A stretch of 64,000 nucleotides of DNA from an uncultured Litoreibacter sp. (GCA_947501685.1 CANMWQ010000001.1:620001-684000), one strand, 5' to 3'. Counted from the stretch's first letter, positions 29,075 to 40,113 are shown. The notes: generated by a model not told the origin, from the sequence alone. Numbers and translations: made by a program.

Positions 29075-30471
29075 ACGCTGCTGCCACAAAACTGCCCCTT
29101 GAGCTGGGCGCTATTCACTTCGTCGGTATCGGAGGTATCGGCATGTCTGGCATCGCAGAGGTGCTCTTGAACCACGGCTATTCGGTGCAGGGCTCGGATC
29201 AGAAGACCTCCAAGATCACCGACCGGCTGGCAGAGCTGGGGGCTAAGATTTTTGAAGGGCAGAAAGCCGCTAACCTTGAGAATGCCGACGTCGTCGTGAT
29301 TTCCTCCGCCATCAAACCGGGCAACCCGGAGCTGGACGCGGCGCGCGCGCAAGGCCTGCCCGTAGTGCGCCGCGCCGAGATGCTGGCCGAGCTGATGAGG
29401 CTAAAATCGAACATTGCTGTCGGTGGCACGCATGGCAAAACCACCACGACCACGATGGTCGCCGCCTTGCTGGATGGCGGCGGGATTGACCCCACGGTGA
29501 TCAATGGCGGGATCATTCATGCCTATGGCTCGAACGCGCGCGTGGGGCAGGGCGAGTGGATGGTGGTTGAGGCCGATGAAAGCGACGGCACGTTCAACCG
29601 CCTGCCTGCGACCATCGCGATTGTGACCAATATCGACCCCGAGCATATGGAGCATTGGGGCGATTTCGACACGCTAAGGCAGGGGTTTCTGGAGTTCGTC
29701 TCGAACATCCCCTTTTACGGTCTGGCCGTGTGTTGCACCGATCACCCCGAGGTGCAGGCGCTGGTCGGCAAGATCACCGACCGCCGCGTGGTGACATTCG
29801 GATTCAATACCCAGGCCGATGTGCGGGCCATCAATTTGAGCTACAGAAACGGCTCGGCCTATTTTGATATTGCGCTGCAAAATGACGGCATGGTCATCGA
29901 GGGCTGCGAGTTGCCGATGCCGGGCGATCACAACGTCTCCAACGCGCTGGCGGCAGTCGCCGTGGCGCGGCATCTGGGGCTGAAAGCCTCCGAGATCAAA
30001 GCGGCGCTGGCGGGTTTTGGCGGGGTAAACCGCCGCTTTACCAAAGTGGGCGAGGTGAATGGCGTCACGATCATCGACGATTACGGCCACCATCCCGTCG
30101 AGATCGCCGCCGTGCTGAAGGCCGCGCGGCAGGCAACCGAAGGCCGGGTGATCGCGGTGCATCAGCCGCACAGGTTCTCGCGGCTGCATGATCTGTTTGA
30201 CGATTTTTGCTCCTGCTTCAATGACGCCGATATCGTGGGCATCTCTGACGTGTTTTCGGCGGGGGAGGACCCGATCAAAGGTGCCAGCCGTGACGATTTG
30301 GTCGCAGGCCTGACGCGCCACGGCCACCGTGACGCGCGGATCATTGAAGATGAAGACGCGCTGGAAGCTTTGGTCCGCGCAGAGGCAAAACCCGGAGATA
30401 TGGTGGTTTGCTTGGGCGCAGGCACAATCAGCAGTTGGGCGATTGGCTTGCCGGAGCGGCTGAGTTCTTAA
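29071..30471 (+). CDS. murC: UDP-MurNAc:L-Ala ligase MurC
   Basis: [37 protein letters not shown]. Confidence 0.96.
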   Translation: MNAAATKLPLELGAIHFVGIGGIGMSGIAEVLLNHGYSVQGSDQKTSKITDRLAELGAKIFEGQKAANLENADVVVISSAIKPGNPELDAARAQGLPVVRRAEMLAELMRLKSNIAVGGTHGKTTTTTMVAALLDGGGIDPTVINGGIIHAYGSNARVGQGEWMVVEADESDGTFNRLPATIAIVTNIDPEHMEHWGDFDTLRQGFLEFVSNIPFYGLAVCCTDHPEVQALVGKITDRRVVTFGFNTQADVRAINLSYRNGSAYFDIALQNDGMVIEGCELPMPGDHNVSNALAAVAVARHLGLKASEIKAALAGFGGVNRRFTKVGEVNGVTIIDDYGHHPVEIAAVLKAARQATEGRVIAVHQPHRFSRLHDLFDDFCSCFNDADIVGISDVFSAGEDPIKGASRDDLVAGLTRHGHRDARIIEDEDALEALVRAEAKPGDMVVCLGAGTISSWAIGLPERLSS

Positions 30472-30605
30472 CCCTCCGCTCTGAGGCGGTATTTTTTGAA
30501 TTGGATTGCACTTAAAATGAGACGCCAAGGCCACAAAAAGGCTGACTCTCTCCAAATTCCATGCGATTACCAACTCAGTTTTTGCGCATGTGTGGGGGAC
30601 ACGTC

Positions 30606-30860
30606 GTGAGTTTGTCGCTTTTGCTGGCCGCCATCTGGGCCATCTCGGCCACTTTGGTGGCCTTTCTGCCGATGCGGTATCAATACCCGCCGGGTCTGGT
30701 CCTGCTTGTCGCGGCACCGTGCCTGCTGGTGTATATCGGCGTTCAGCACGGCATTTGGGTGGCGCTTCTGGGGCTGTTTGGTTTCGTGTCAATGTTCCGC
30801 AACCCGCTGATCTTTTTCTGGCGCATGGCGCGCGGTGAAAAGCCGGAGGTGCCGCGATGA
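30606..30860 (+). CDS. DUF2484-like small membrane protein
   Basis: 84-aa hydrophobic protein between murC and murB; GTG start chosen. Confidence 0.6.
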   Translation: MSLSLLLAAIWAISATLVAFLPMRYQYPPGLVLLVAAPCLLVYIGVQHGIWVALLGLFGFVSMFRNPLIFFWRMARGEKPEVPR

Positions 30861-31129
30861 GCTGGCCTTTGGTTCTTGCATTGGCGTGGCTGGTTGTCGC
30901 CAACCTGATGGCCATCATCCCCTCGCGCGACAATCACTGGCGGCGTGCTTACGTACTCATTGCCATCGGGATCCCGCTTCTGGGCTGGCTGACATGGGAA
31001 AATGGTCCCTGGATTGGCCTGATCGCATTGGCCGCAGGGGCGTCGATCCTGCGCTGGCCTGTGCGCTATTTTGGCCGCTGGATGCGCCGGGTGCTGGGGT
31101 TGCAAAAGCCAATCGAGCCTGCGGAATAG
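30857..31129 (+). CDS. DUF2484-like small membrane protein
   Basis: MSWPLVLALAWLVVANLMAIIPSRDNHWRRAYVLIAIGIP; overlaps previous ORF by 4 nt. Confidence 0.65.
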   Translation: MSWPLVLALAWLVVANLMAIIPSRDNHWRRAYVLIAIGIPLLGWLTWENGPWIGLIALAAGASILRWPVRYFGRWMRRVLGLQKPIEPAE

Positions 31130-31192
31130 AAGGCTGACCGACCCTGCGGGGCGGATATTTTTGAACATGGAAAGCGGATAGGGGCAGTCAAG

Positions 31193-31310
31193 GTGACGCA
31201 AGTTTGGCCCGAGACACGCGGGGCGCTGAGGCCGGACCGCGCGCTGGCAGACCTGACATGGCTGCAGGTCGGGGGGCTGCGACGGCTCTGTTTCAACCGG
31301 CTGGGGCTGG
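31193..31310 (+). pseudogene. murB 5'-end relic (about 40 codons, frameshifted)
   Basis: RGALRPDRALADLTWLQVGG matches Mur[21 protein letters not shown]; similarity continues (ATALFQPAGAG) in the neighbouring frame after a 1-nt loss in the GGGGGGC run. Confidence 0.75.
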
Positions 31311-31493
31311 TGTTTTTCGTTTCGGCTATGCTGATGGTCCTACCCCAAGGGCTTCTCGCAGGATTGCGCCACTCCCGCCAGCGAGGGCGTTAGCCGCAAG
31401 TAAAAGGGCGGGCCCTCGCGGCAAACAATCGCCTCATTGGTGCCCCGATCGCATGATAGCCGATCTCTTCACGAATTGAGTTGGAGAGACGTG

Positions 31494-31796
31494 ATGGAGA
31501 ATTTGGTTGGTAACGAGGCCCTTACGATGGGAACGATCTTGGTGGGTTGGCTAGCGATCTTGATTGTGCGTGGTGCGAAGTGGGGAATTGTCACAAGTGT
31601 TGTCTTCGGGGCTATTGTGACTTTTAGTGTTGTGACAGGCATATACGCGAGCCCTGAAGCCGATGTCACTCGGTTGCCTGTCGTTATCTCCGTAATTCTA
31701 CCTCTTTCGATCTTGGTCTTCCTGGTTCCTTTCGGCGTCTGTGCGCTGTTGAGGTTATTGCTCCGAACTCTGACGGGTACTAGCGCGCCCGCTTAA
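31494..31796 (+). CDS. Hypothetical small membrane protein (100 aa)
   Basis: [31 protein letters not shown]...; three predicted hydrophobic segments; visibly lower GC than neighbours. Confidence 0.5.
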   Translation: MENLVGNEALTMGTILVGWLAILIVRGAKWGIVTSVVFGAIVTFSVVTGIYASPEADVTRLPVVISVILPLSILVFLVPFGVCALLRLLLRTLTGTSAPA

Positions 31797-31818
31797 TTTG
31801 TTGCATAGCCTTCGCGCT

Positions 31819-32739
31819 ATGCAAGATGCAGTTCGTCAGATTCCGACCCGTGGGCCACTCACGCCAGACAGGCCACTCGCTGACCTGACATGGTTGCGTG
31901 TTGGTGGTCCGGCGCGGGCGCTGTTTCAACCGGCTGACCGCGCGGATTTGTGCGATTTTCTGAAAGCCTATGAGGGTCCTGTGTTCCCGATGGGGGTGGG
32001 CTCGAACGTGATCATTCGCGACGGTGGGCTGGACGCGGTGGTGATCCGGCTGGGGCGGGGCTTCTACGGGTTTGAGGTGGATGGCACGCGGGTGACCTGT
32101 GGTCCGGCGCTGTTGGACGCGCATTGTGCGCGCAAGGCGGCGGATGCGGGGCTGGACCTGACGTTCCTGCGCACCATCCCCGGTGCCATTGGCGGTGCTG
32201 TTGCAATGAATGCGGGCTGCTATGGCAGCTATATGGCGGATGTGTTTGTGGAGGCGACGGTCGTGCTGCGCTCGGGCGAGGTTGTGGTTTTGACCCGCGA
32301 TGATCTGCACTTTGCCTATAGGCAATCGCAATTGCCGCAAGGGGCGGTGATCGTTGAGGTGGTAATGGAGGCTCCAACGGGCGAGCCTGCTGCCTTGCAT
32401 GCCCGCATGGAAGAGCAACTCGCCAAGCGCGACGCAACGCAGCCCACAAAGGACCGCACGGCGGGATCGACTTTTCGCAACCCGGCGGGGTTTTCCTCGA
32501 CTGGGCGGGCCGATGACAGCCATGAGCTGAAGGCTTGGAAGGTGATTGACGACGCCGGATTGCGCGGCACGCGGCTGGGCGGGGCGCAGATGAGCGAGAA
32601 ACACCCCAACTTTCTGATCAACACCGGCGGGGCGACGGCGGCGGATCTGGAAGATTTGGGCGAGCAGGTGCGGAAAAAGGTTTTCGAGCACAGCGGAATT
32701 GAGTTACACTGGGAAGTGCTTCGCGTAGGGTTTAGGTAA
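31819..32739 (+). CDS. murB: UDP-N-acetylenolpyruvoylglucosamine reductase MurB
   Basis: [49 protein letters not shown]. Confidence 0.95.
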   Translation: MQDAVRQIPTRGPLTPDRPLADLTWLRVGGPARALFQPADRADLCDFLKAYEGPVFPMGVGSNVIIRDGGLDAVVIRLGRGFYGFEVDGTRVTCGPALLDAHCARKAADAGLDLTFLRTIPGAIGGAVAMNAGCYGSYMADVFVEATVVLRSGEVVVLTRDDLHFAYRQSQLPQGAVIVEVVMEAPTGEPAALHARMEEQLAKRDATQPTKDRTAGSTFRNPAGFSSTGRADDSHELKAWKVIDDAGLRGTRLGGAQMSEKHPNFLINTGGATAADLEDLGEQVRKKVFEHSGIELHWEVLRVGFR

Positions 32740-32825
32740 GCCCGCGCGGCGGTAAATTGGAGCGGCCAAAAGGCTGCCCGAGAAAAGGCCCGGAGATAAG
32801 GGTCCAAGATAAACACGAGGCGGCT

Positions 32826-33740
32826 ATGTCGAGCAGGGCATTCCGTAAAGTGGCGGTACTGATGGGTGGCCCCTCGGCTGAGCGCGAGGTGTCTCTGTCT
32901 ACGGGGCGTGCCTGCGCTGCGGCTTTGCGGGACGAGGGATATGAGGTGGTCGAGCTGGACGCGGGTCCGGACCTTGCCGCGCGTCTTTCCGAGATTTCTC
33001 CCGATTGCTGTTTCAACGCCCTGCATGGCCGTTGGGGTGAAGATGGCTGTGTACAAGGCCTGCTGGAGTGGATGGGGTTGCCCTACACGCATTCGGGCGT
33101 GCTGGCCTCGGCCCTTGCGATGGACAAGGAGCGCACCAAAGAGATTTACCGGCTGCATGGCCTCCCCGTGGCCGACAGTATGCTGGCCGACAAAGCGGAG
33201 GTTATGGCGGGCCATGTGATGGCGGCGCCTTACGTGGTGAAACCCTATAATGAAGGCTCCTCCGTTGGGGTCTATCTGGTCAGCGACGGCGCGAATGGCC
33301 CGGCGCAATTGGCTGGTGACATGCCCGATACGGTGATGGTCGAGGCGTTTGTGCCGGGGCGTGAGCTGACCGTTTCTGTGCTGGGCGACCGTCCGTTGGA
33401 GCTGACCGATATTCTGACCGATGGCTGGTACGATTATGAGGCGAAATACGCCGAAGGGGGCTCGCGCCATGTGGTGCCTGCCGAGGTGCCGAGCGACATT
33501 CGCGCGCTGTGTTTTGAGCATGCCGTAACCGCGCATAAGGCGCTGGGCTGCCGGGGCGTGTCGCGTACCGATTATCGCTGGGACGAAAGCAAAGGCGCCG
33601 CCGGGCTGATCTTGCTTGAGACCAACACCCAGCCGGGGATGACCGGCACTTCGCTGACGCCCGAGCAGGCGCAGGCGGCGGGAATGACCATGGGCGCGCT
33701 CTGCGCCTGGCTGGTGGAGGACGCGTCATGCGGGCGGTGA
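32826..33740 (+). CDS. ddl: D-alanine--D-alanine ligase
   Basis: VAVLMGGPSAEREVSLSTG; LLETNTQPGMT. Confidence 0.95.
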   Translation: MSSRAFRKVAVLMGGPSAEREVSLSTGRACAAALRDEGYEVVELDAGPDLAARLSEISPDCCFNALHGRWGEDGCVQGLLEWMGLPYTHSGVLASALAMDKERTKEIYRLHGLPVADSMLADKAEVMAGHVMAAPYVVKPYNEGSSVGVYLVSDGANGPAQLAGDMPDTVMVEAFVPGRELTVSVLGDRPLELTDILTDGWYDYEAKYAEGGSRHVVPAEVPSDIRALCFEHAVTAHKALGCRGVSRTDYRWDESKGAAGLILLETNTQPGMTGTSLTPEQAQAAGMTMGALCAWLVEDASCGR

Positions 33741-34618
33741 AGCGGAGCCCAAAGATCAGGCGCGATCCGGCCCCCAGCAAATGGGCCTACCGCGCCGAGC
33801 GGCTTTGGCTGCGTCCAGGCTTTCGGCGGCTGGTGCGTCTGGGCGCGCCGCTGGGGATCGCGGTTGCGGCGGGCATTTGGTATTTTGGCGACGCCACGCG
33901 CCAGCAGGAGATTGCGGATTGGATGGTGGAGGCGCGGGCCTCCATCGAGACGCGGCCGGAATTCATGGTGAAGGTGATGGCAGTGGACGGCGCGTCCGAC
34001 CTGCTGGACGGCCATATCCGAGAGGTGATGCCGGTGGACCTGCCGGTCTCCAGCTTTGATCTGGACCTTGAGGCGATGCGGCAACAGGTGGAAAGCCTTG
34101 ACGCGGTGGAGCGCGTGGACCTGCGTGTTCGTACGGGGGGCGTGTTGCAGGTGACGGTAGACGAGCGTGTGCCGGCGGTGATCTGGCGCGGGCCGGACGG
34201 GTTGGAGCTGCTTGACGCAAAGGGCCACCGGGTGGCGCCGATTGAGACGCGCGCGCAGCGGGCAGATTTGCCGATTATTGCAGGTGAGGGCGCGGATATG
34301 GCCGTGCCGGAAGCGCTGGCGCTATTGGAGGCCGCAGCCCCGATCGGCGACCGGGTCCATGGCCTTGTGCGGATCAGCGAGCTGCGTTGGGATCTGGTGA
34401 TGGACCGAGGCCAGCGGATCATGCTGCCGCAAAGCGGCGCGGGCCCCGCTCTGGACCGGGTGATCGCATTAAACGAAGCGCAAGACCTCTTGGAACGGGA
34501 TGTTTTGCGGGTGGATATCAGAAACGGCGACAGGCCAACGGTGCGGCTGACGCAAGGCGCGTTGGATGACATGCGTGCGCTGAAAGGCATTGAGATCAAA
34601 GGGAATACGGACGAATGA
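33728..34618 (+). CDS. ftsQ: Cell division protein FtsQ
   Basis: Single TM + POTRA/FtsQ domain; between ddl and ftsA. Confidence 0.92.
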   Translation: MRAVKRSPKIRRDPAPSKWAYRAERLWLRPGFRRLVRLGAPLGIAVAAGIWYFGDATRQQEIADWMVEARASIETRPEFMVKVMAVDGASDLLDGHIREVMPVDLPVSSFDLDLEAMRQQVESLDAVERVDLRVRTGGVLQVTVDERVPAVIWRGPDGLELLDAKGHRVAPIETRAQRADLPIIAGEGADMAVPEALALLEAAAPIGDRVHGLVRISELRWDLVMDRGQRIMLPQSGAGPALDRVIALNEAQDLLERDVLRVDIRNGDRPTVRLTQGALDDMRALKGIEIKGNTDE

Positions 34619-35949
34619 GCGATCTTTACCAAACACAACGTGCAATGCGAAACAAGCGCCAAGCGGCCATCCAGCGGGGCGTGATTGCTGTGCTTGACGT
34701 GGGCTCTGCCAAGATTGCCTGCTTCGTGCTGCGCTTTGACGGGCCCGAGCGGTTTCGCGACGCCGAAGGCATCGGCTCCATGGCGGGGCAATCGGCTTTT
34801 CGGGTGATTGGCGCGGCTACCACGCGCTCGCGCGGGGTGCGTTTTGGCGAGATCGAGACCATGCATGAAACCGAGCGCGCCATTCGCACTGCGGTGCAGG
34901 CGGCCCAGAAAATGGCCAATGTCCGGGTCGATCATGTGATCGCGTGTTTCTCGGGCGCCAAGCCGCGCTCTTACGGGGTGACGGGCTCGGTGGAGCTGCC
35001 GGAAGGTCAGGTCAGCGAAAACTGCGTGGCCCGCGCCTTGGCCAGTTGTGATCTGCCCGATTATGGCGGTGAGCGCGAGGTGCTGCATGCGCAGCCGGTG
35101 AATTTCGCGGTGGATCATCGCTCAGGGTTGGGTGATCCGCGCGGGCAGGCGGGCAACGCGTTGTCGACGGATTTGCATATGCTGACCGTGGACCGCACGC
35201 CCATTGAGAACCTGCTCTATTGCATCAAACGTTGCGATCTGGATGTGGCGGGGATCGCGTCCTCGGCCTATGCGGCCGGGATCTCGTCGCTAGTTGAGGA
35301 TGAGCAGGAACTGGGCGCGGCCTGTATTGATCTGGGTGGCGGCTCAACCGGCATTTCGATCTTCATCAAGAAGCACATGATCTATGCGGATACCGTGCGG
35401 ATGGGCGGGGATCATGTGACCTCCGATATCAGCCAAGGTTTGCAAGTGCCGATGCCGACCGCCGAGCGGATCAAGACGTTTTATGGCGGGGTTGTGGCCA
35501 CTGGCATGGATGACCGTGAGATGATTGATCTGTCCTCGGATACCGGCGATTGGGAGCATGACCGCCGAACGGTCTCGCGTGCCGAGGTGATTGGCGTGAT
35601 GCGGCCCCGGATGGAAGAGATTTTGGAAGAGGTGCGCGTGCGGCTGGATGCGGCAGGGTTTGAGCATTTGCCCTCGCAGCGGATTGTGCTGACGGGCGGG
35701 GCCTCGCAGCTGCCGGGGCTGGACGGCTTGGCCACCAGAATATTGGGACAGCAAGTGCGGCTGGGACGCCCCCTTAGGGTGCAAGGCCTGCCGCAATCGG
35801 TGACGGGGCCAAGCTTTGCCGCCGCCGTCGGCACCTGTTTGTTTGCCGCGCATCCGCAGGATGAGTGGTGGGATTTTGATGTGCCTGTGGACAGCTACCC
35901 TGCGCGTTCGCTGAAGCGGGCGGTGAAGTGGTTCAAGGATAACTGGTAG
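34615..35949 (+). CDS. ftsA: Cell division protein FtsA
   Basis: GVIAVLDVGSAKIACFVLR; IDLGGGSTGISIF; VLTGGASQLPG. Confidence 0.95.
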   Translation: MSDLYQTQRAMRNKRQAAIQRGVIAVLDVGSAKIACFVLRFDGPERFRDAEGIGSMAGQSAFRVIGAATTRSRGVRFGEIETMHETERAIRTAVQAAQKMANVRVDHVIACFSGAKPRSYGVTGSVELPEGQVSENCVARALASCDLPDYGGEREVLHAQPVNFAVDHRSGLGDPRGQAGNALSTDLHMLTVDRTPIENLLYCIKRCDLDVAGIASSAYAAGISSLVEDEQELGAACIDLGGGSTGISIFIKKHMIYADTVRMGGDHVTSDISQGLQVPMPTAERIKTFYGGVVATGMDDREMIDLSSDTGDWEHDRRTVSRAEVIGVMRPRMEEILEEVRVRLDAAGFEHLPSQRIVLTGGASQLPGLDGLATRILGQQVRLGRPLRVQGLPQSVTGPSFAAAVGTCLFAAHPQDEWWDFDVPVDSYPARSLKRAVKWFKDNW

Positions 35950-36306
35950 GGCTTTTAGAAAAATGTCGCGCTGACGCGCGGCGAGATGTTTTCCGCGCTT
36001 CGCGCGGTGCCTGCGGCGCGCATATTTGTGCCAAGATGAAACCCTGCATGCGCGCATAGGTCGGCGGCGGGGCTTAATTCATTGGGCATATGGCTGGTGG
36101 TGTGTCGCCCGGCCTCTGCCATATCTGCCGCCTTTGGCAAGATGCCGCTGATAAGCTCTGAGTTTTCCCCAGATTTTGTGGCAAAATTGCCTTTTTCCAC
36201 GTGACGCCACGCGCGACTCTCGGTAGGATCACCGTCAAAGAGGCAAAACTATAAGGGCCAAAGGCCCGTTACGTGCACTTAAAAGTACAGACAGGCGGAC
36301 ATAGTC

Positions 36307-37908
36307 ATGACACTCAACCTTCGGATCCCTGAGCAACCAGAGCTGAAACCACGCATCACCGTTTTTGGTGTTGGCGGGGCAGGCGGCAACGCGGTCAACA
36401 ATATGATCGAAAAGGAGCTGGACGGGGTGGAGTTCGTGACCGCGAACACCGACGCCCAAGCGCTGCAGCATTCCAAAGCTGCTGCGAAAATTCAGATGGG
36501 CGTGAAAGCCACCGAAGGTCTGGGTGCTGGCGCACGGCCCACCGTAGGGGCCTCAGCCGCTGAGGAAACCATCGAAGAGATTGTCGACCATCTGGCCGGC
36601 GCGCATATGTGCTTCATCACCGCTGGCATGGGCGGGGGCACCGGCACCGGGGCCGCGCCAATCATTGCGCAGGCCGCCCGCGAGCTGGGTGTTCTGACCG
36701 TAGGTGTCGTCACCAAGCCGTTCCAGTTTGAGGGCGGCAAGCGGATGAAGCAAGCCGATGAAGGCATTGAAGCGCTTCAGAAAGTTGTCGACACGCTGAT
36801 CATCATTCCAAACCAGAACCTGTTCCGTCTGGCCAATGAGAAGACGACCTTCACCGAGGCGTTTTCCATGGCGGATGACGTGCTCTATCAGGGCGTCAAA
36901 GGCGTCACTGACCTGATGGTGCGGCCGGGCCTGATCAACCTCGACTTTGCCGATGTGCGCGCCGTGATGGACGAGATGGGCAAAGCCATGATGGGCACCG
37001 GCGAGGCCGAGGGCGAAGACCGCGCCATTCAAGCCGCCGAGAAGGCGATTGCCAACCCGCTGCTGGACGAAATTTCGCTGCGCGGCGCCAAAGGCGTGCT
37101 GATCAACATCACCGGCAGCCACGATCTGACCTTGTTCGAGCTGGACGAAGCCGCCAACCGTATTCGCGAGGAAGTTGACCCAGAGGCGAACATCATTGTG
37201 GGCTCGACTTTGGACACAGATATGGACGGCAAAATGCGCGTCTCTGTTGTGGCCACGGGCATTGAGGCGTCGGAAGAGCTGCTGGCGCAGCCTGTGCCGC
37301 GCCGGTCCCTAGCGGCTCCGCTGTCGCAAGCGACAGCTGCCGAGATGCCGCTTGACGAGGTTCCCGCAGCGGTGGCGCACACGCCTGCTGTGGAAGAACC
37401 AAGCCTTTTTGAAAGCCCAGCCGCAGCCGCGCCACAACCCGCGCCGCAAGCGCCGCCAATGCAGGCCCGCGCCTATGCGCCTGCTCCGACGGCGAAAGAT
37501 CACCTGCCGCAGGACGGCCTGCCTGAGCCGGTGTATCAGCCGACGCCAGAGCCCGCGCCGACCATCGTGGCGGAACAACACCCCGGGCAGCAATCTGCAG
37601 ACGCCTTTATGGCACCGCAGCCGGGCACACCTACGCCGGAAGCCATGGAGCGCCTGCGCGCGGCGGTCGGCCGTCAGCCAGCCCCATCGGCCCCCGCAGC
37701 CCCTGCGGTTCAGCCAGCAGAACCCGCCAGTGAGAAGCCGCGCTTTGGTATCAATTCTCTGATTGGACGGATGACCGGATCGGCAGAAGACGCGCCTCAA
37801 CCGGCGCGGCAACAGCCTCAGGTCAACGCGATCCAGCCCTCTGCTGAGGTTGATCCCGAGCAGGAGAAGATTGAGATTCCGGCCTTCCTGCGGCGTCAGG
37901 CCAACTGA
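36307..37908 (+). CDS. ftsZ: Cell division protein FtsZ
   Basis: [30 protein letters not shown]-rich C-terminal linker; conserved tail EIPAFLRRQ. Confidence 0.97.
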   Translation: MTLNLRIPEQPELKPRITVFGVGGAGGNAVNNMIEKELDGVEFVTANTDAQALQHSKAAAKIQMGVKATEGLGAGARPTVGASAAEETIEEIVDHLAGAHMCFITAGMGGGTGTGAAPIIAQAARELGVLTVGVVTKPFQFEGGKRMKQADEGIEALQKVVDTLIIIPNQNLFRLANEKTTFTEAFSMADDVLYQGVKGVTDLMVRPGLINLDFADVRAVMDEMGKAMMGTGEAEGEDRAIQAAEKAIANPLLDEISLRGAKGVLINITGSHDLTLFELDEAANRIREEVDPEANIIVGSTLDTDMDGKMRVSVVATGIEASEELLAQPVPRRSLAAPLSQATAAEMPLDEVPAAVAHTPAVEEPSLFESPAAAAPQPAPQAPPMQARAYAPAPTAKDHLPQDGLPEPVYQPTPEPAPTIVAEQHPGQQSADAFMAPQPGTPTPEAMERLRAAVGRQPAPSAPAAPAVQPAEPASEKPRFGINSLIGRMTGSAEDAPQPARQQPQVNAIQPSAEVDPEQEKIEIPAFLRRQAN

Positions 37909-37933
37909 CGCAGACAAAAAAGACGCAACGTCA

Positions 37934-37959
37934 GAGGCCGGGCATGCCCCGGCCTTTTT
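37934..37959 (+). terminator. Rho-independent terminator after ftsZ
   Basis: AGGCCGGG/CCCGGCCT stem followed by TTTTT. Confidence 0.85.
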
Positions 37960-38145
37960 CGTTTTAAAACAGAGACTTGCTGCGGGTGCATAATGAATTT
38001 CTGCGTTTGTGACAGCTATGTTGCAAACGGTCATAAAGAGTGAGTTGAGGGATCTCAGCGGCGACCCTATTTTCCGACCCATGGAACAATTGCGTTCTGT
38101 CGGATTTGAATAGAAACCCTGACGCTTCCTGAGGAGGCACCCCAC

Positions 38146-39066
38146 GTGCAAGCGACATTGAACTCTGCAGTCACTTTTAAAGGTGTCGGATTGCATTCCG
38201 GCGTCGCTGTGACGATGACAGTGCTGCCAGCAGGGGTGAACCACGGTATCTGGTTCAAGCGGGTGGATGTGTCGGGTGCGGACCCGATGATCCCGGCGCT
38301 TTATGACGCGGTTGAGCACAAGCCTCTGTGCACCCGGATCGTCAACGCGGCGGGCACGGATGTCACCACCATCGAACATATCATGGCGGCCCTTGTTGGC
38401 TGCGGCGTGCAGAACGCTTTGATCGAGATTGACGGCCCCGAAGTGCCCATCATGGACGGCGCGGCGGGTGATTTTGTACGCGCCTTCGTGGCAACGGGCG
38501 TGGCGCGCCAAGACGCGCCGCTTTACGCGATTGAAGTGCTGAAACCCGTGAGTGTTGAGTTGCATGGTGCGACGGCGACGCTGGCCCCTGCGGGGTCTTT
38601 GGAGATTTCGTTCGAGATCGACTTTGAGGACGCGGCCATCGGCACGCAGTCCAAATCGCTGAACATGGCGAATGGCACCTTTGTGCGGGAGCTGTCCGAC
38701 AGTCGCACCTTCTGCCGCAAATCCGACATTGATATGATGCATGCGGCGGGGCTGGCGCTTGGCGGCACCTATGAAAACGCCGTTGTCGTGGATGGTGACG
38801 ATGTCCTCAGTCCGGGCGGTTTGCGCCATAAGGATGAGGCCGTGCGCCACAAGATGCTTGATGCGCTGGGTGATCTGGCGCTGGCAGGGGCCCCGATCCT
38901 TGGACGCTACACTGGTATCCGCGCCGGTCATGCGATGACCAACATGCTGCTGCGGGAGCTTTTCGCGACCCCGGAGGCCTACCGTCTGGTCGACTGCACC
39001 ACTGCGCAGCTGAGCCGCCTGCCGGGTGTTGGGGTCAAACATGCGGATCTTGCGCTGGTTGCCTGA
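38146..39066 (+). CDS. lpxC: UDP-3-O-acyl-N-acetylglucosamine deacetylase LpxC
   Basis: QATLNSAVTFKGVGLHSG; TIEHIMAALVG. Confidence 0.95.
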   Translation: MQATLNSAVTFKGVGLHSGVAVTMTVLPAGVNHGIWFKRVDVSGADPMIPALYDAVEHKPLCTRIVNAAGTDVTTIEHIMAALVGCGVQNALIEIDGPEVPIMDGAAGDFVRAFVATGVARQDAPLYAIEVLKPVSVELHGATATLAPAGSLEISFEIDFEDAAIGTQSKSLNMANGTFVRELSDSRTFCRKSDIDMMHAAGLALGGTYENAVVVDGDDVLSPGGLRHKDEAVRHKMLDALGDLALAGAPILGRYTGIRAGHAMTNMLLRELFATPEAYRLVDCTTAQLSRLPGVGVKHADLALVA

Positions 39067-39201
39067 CCCTGCCGCAACTTTTTGTTTTCCAAAAACCGCC
39101 GCAAAGACGTTTTGCCTTCCAGACACATGTGCTAAGACTTTCAAAAGCGCTCCACCTCGCGCGGGTGTGGCGGACATGAGTTGCAGGGTTGGCGGGCTGA
39201 T

Positions 39202-40077
39202 ATGCCGAACATGTCTTTGATCAAAACAGCGGTCATGCTGGCGCTTGTCTCGAGCGTTGCCGCATGTGGAACGCGCGACCGCAACGGGGGCGGCTTCCTG
39301 TCGAACCTCTTTGTGGGCGAGCAAGAGGCCCCGCTGGAAAGCTTCACCGCGGATGAGATTTACAAGCGCGGCGAGGCCGAGTTGGCCAATGGCGACGTGG
39401 ATGATGCGGTGCGCCTGTTTGGCGAGGTGGAGCGGCTCTACCCCTATTCGGAATGGGCCAAACGCGCGCTGATCATGCAGGCCTTTGCCTACCATGCGGA
39501 CCGCGAATATGAGCAATCGCGCGCGGCGGCGCAGCGGTTTCTCGACTTCTACCCGGCGGATGAAGACACGCCCTATGCGCAGTATTTGCTGGCGATCAGC
39601 TATTACGACCAAATTGATCAGGTGGGCCGCGACCAAGGGCTGACCTTTCAGGCGCTGCAAGCCCTGCGAACCGTGATCGAGCGCTATCCGGACAGCGAAT
39701 ATGCGCGCTCCTCCATTTTGAAATTTGACCTCGCCTTTGACCATCTGGCCGGCAAGGAGATGGAGATCGGGCGCTACTACCTCAAGCGCGGGCATTACGC
39801 CGCCGGGATCAACCGGTTCCGCGTTGTGGTGGAAGAATTCCAGACGACGACCCACACGCCCGAAGCCTTGCACCGGCTCGTGGAAAGCTACCTTTCGCTG
39901 GGGCTGACCGACGAGGCGCAGACGGCGGCGGCGATCCTTGGGTTCAACTACCAGTCCAATGAGTTTTATCAGGACAGTTTTGAGCTGCTGGCCGGGCGCG
40001 GGCTGAAACCGGCGCCCAAGGGCACCGGCTGGCTGGTGGATATTTACCGGCAGGTCATCCGCGGCAGGTGGCTGTGA
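39202..40077 (+). CDS. bamD: Outer membrane assembly lipoprotein BamD
   Basis: Lipobox LVSSVAAC; TPR repeats with YPYSEWA and FLDFYP. Confidence 0.9.
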   Translation: MPNMSLIKTAVMLALVSSVAACGTRDRNGGGFLSNLFVGEQEAPLESFTADEIYKRGEAELANGDVDDAVRLFGEVERLYPYSEWAKRALIMQAFAYHADREYEQSRAAAQRFLDFYPADEDTPYAQYLLAISYYDQIDQVGRDQGLTFQALQALRTVIERYPDSEYARSSILKFDLAFDHLAGKEMEIGRYYLKRGHYAAGINRFRVVVEEFQTTTHTPEALHRLVESYLSLGLTDEAQTAAAILGFNYQSNEFYQDSFELLAGRGLKPAPKGTGWLVDIYRQVIRGRWL

Positions 40078-40113
40078 AGGTGGCGGGGTAAACCCCGCCA
40101 TGCGGGACCTATC

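Noticed and set aside
35955-36200. 81-aa minus-strand ORF in ftsA-ftsZ spacer
   Set aside because: Its C-terminal half is repeat DNA and there is no recognisable domain or RBS; treated as non-coding
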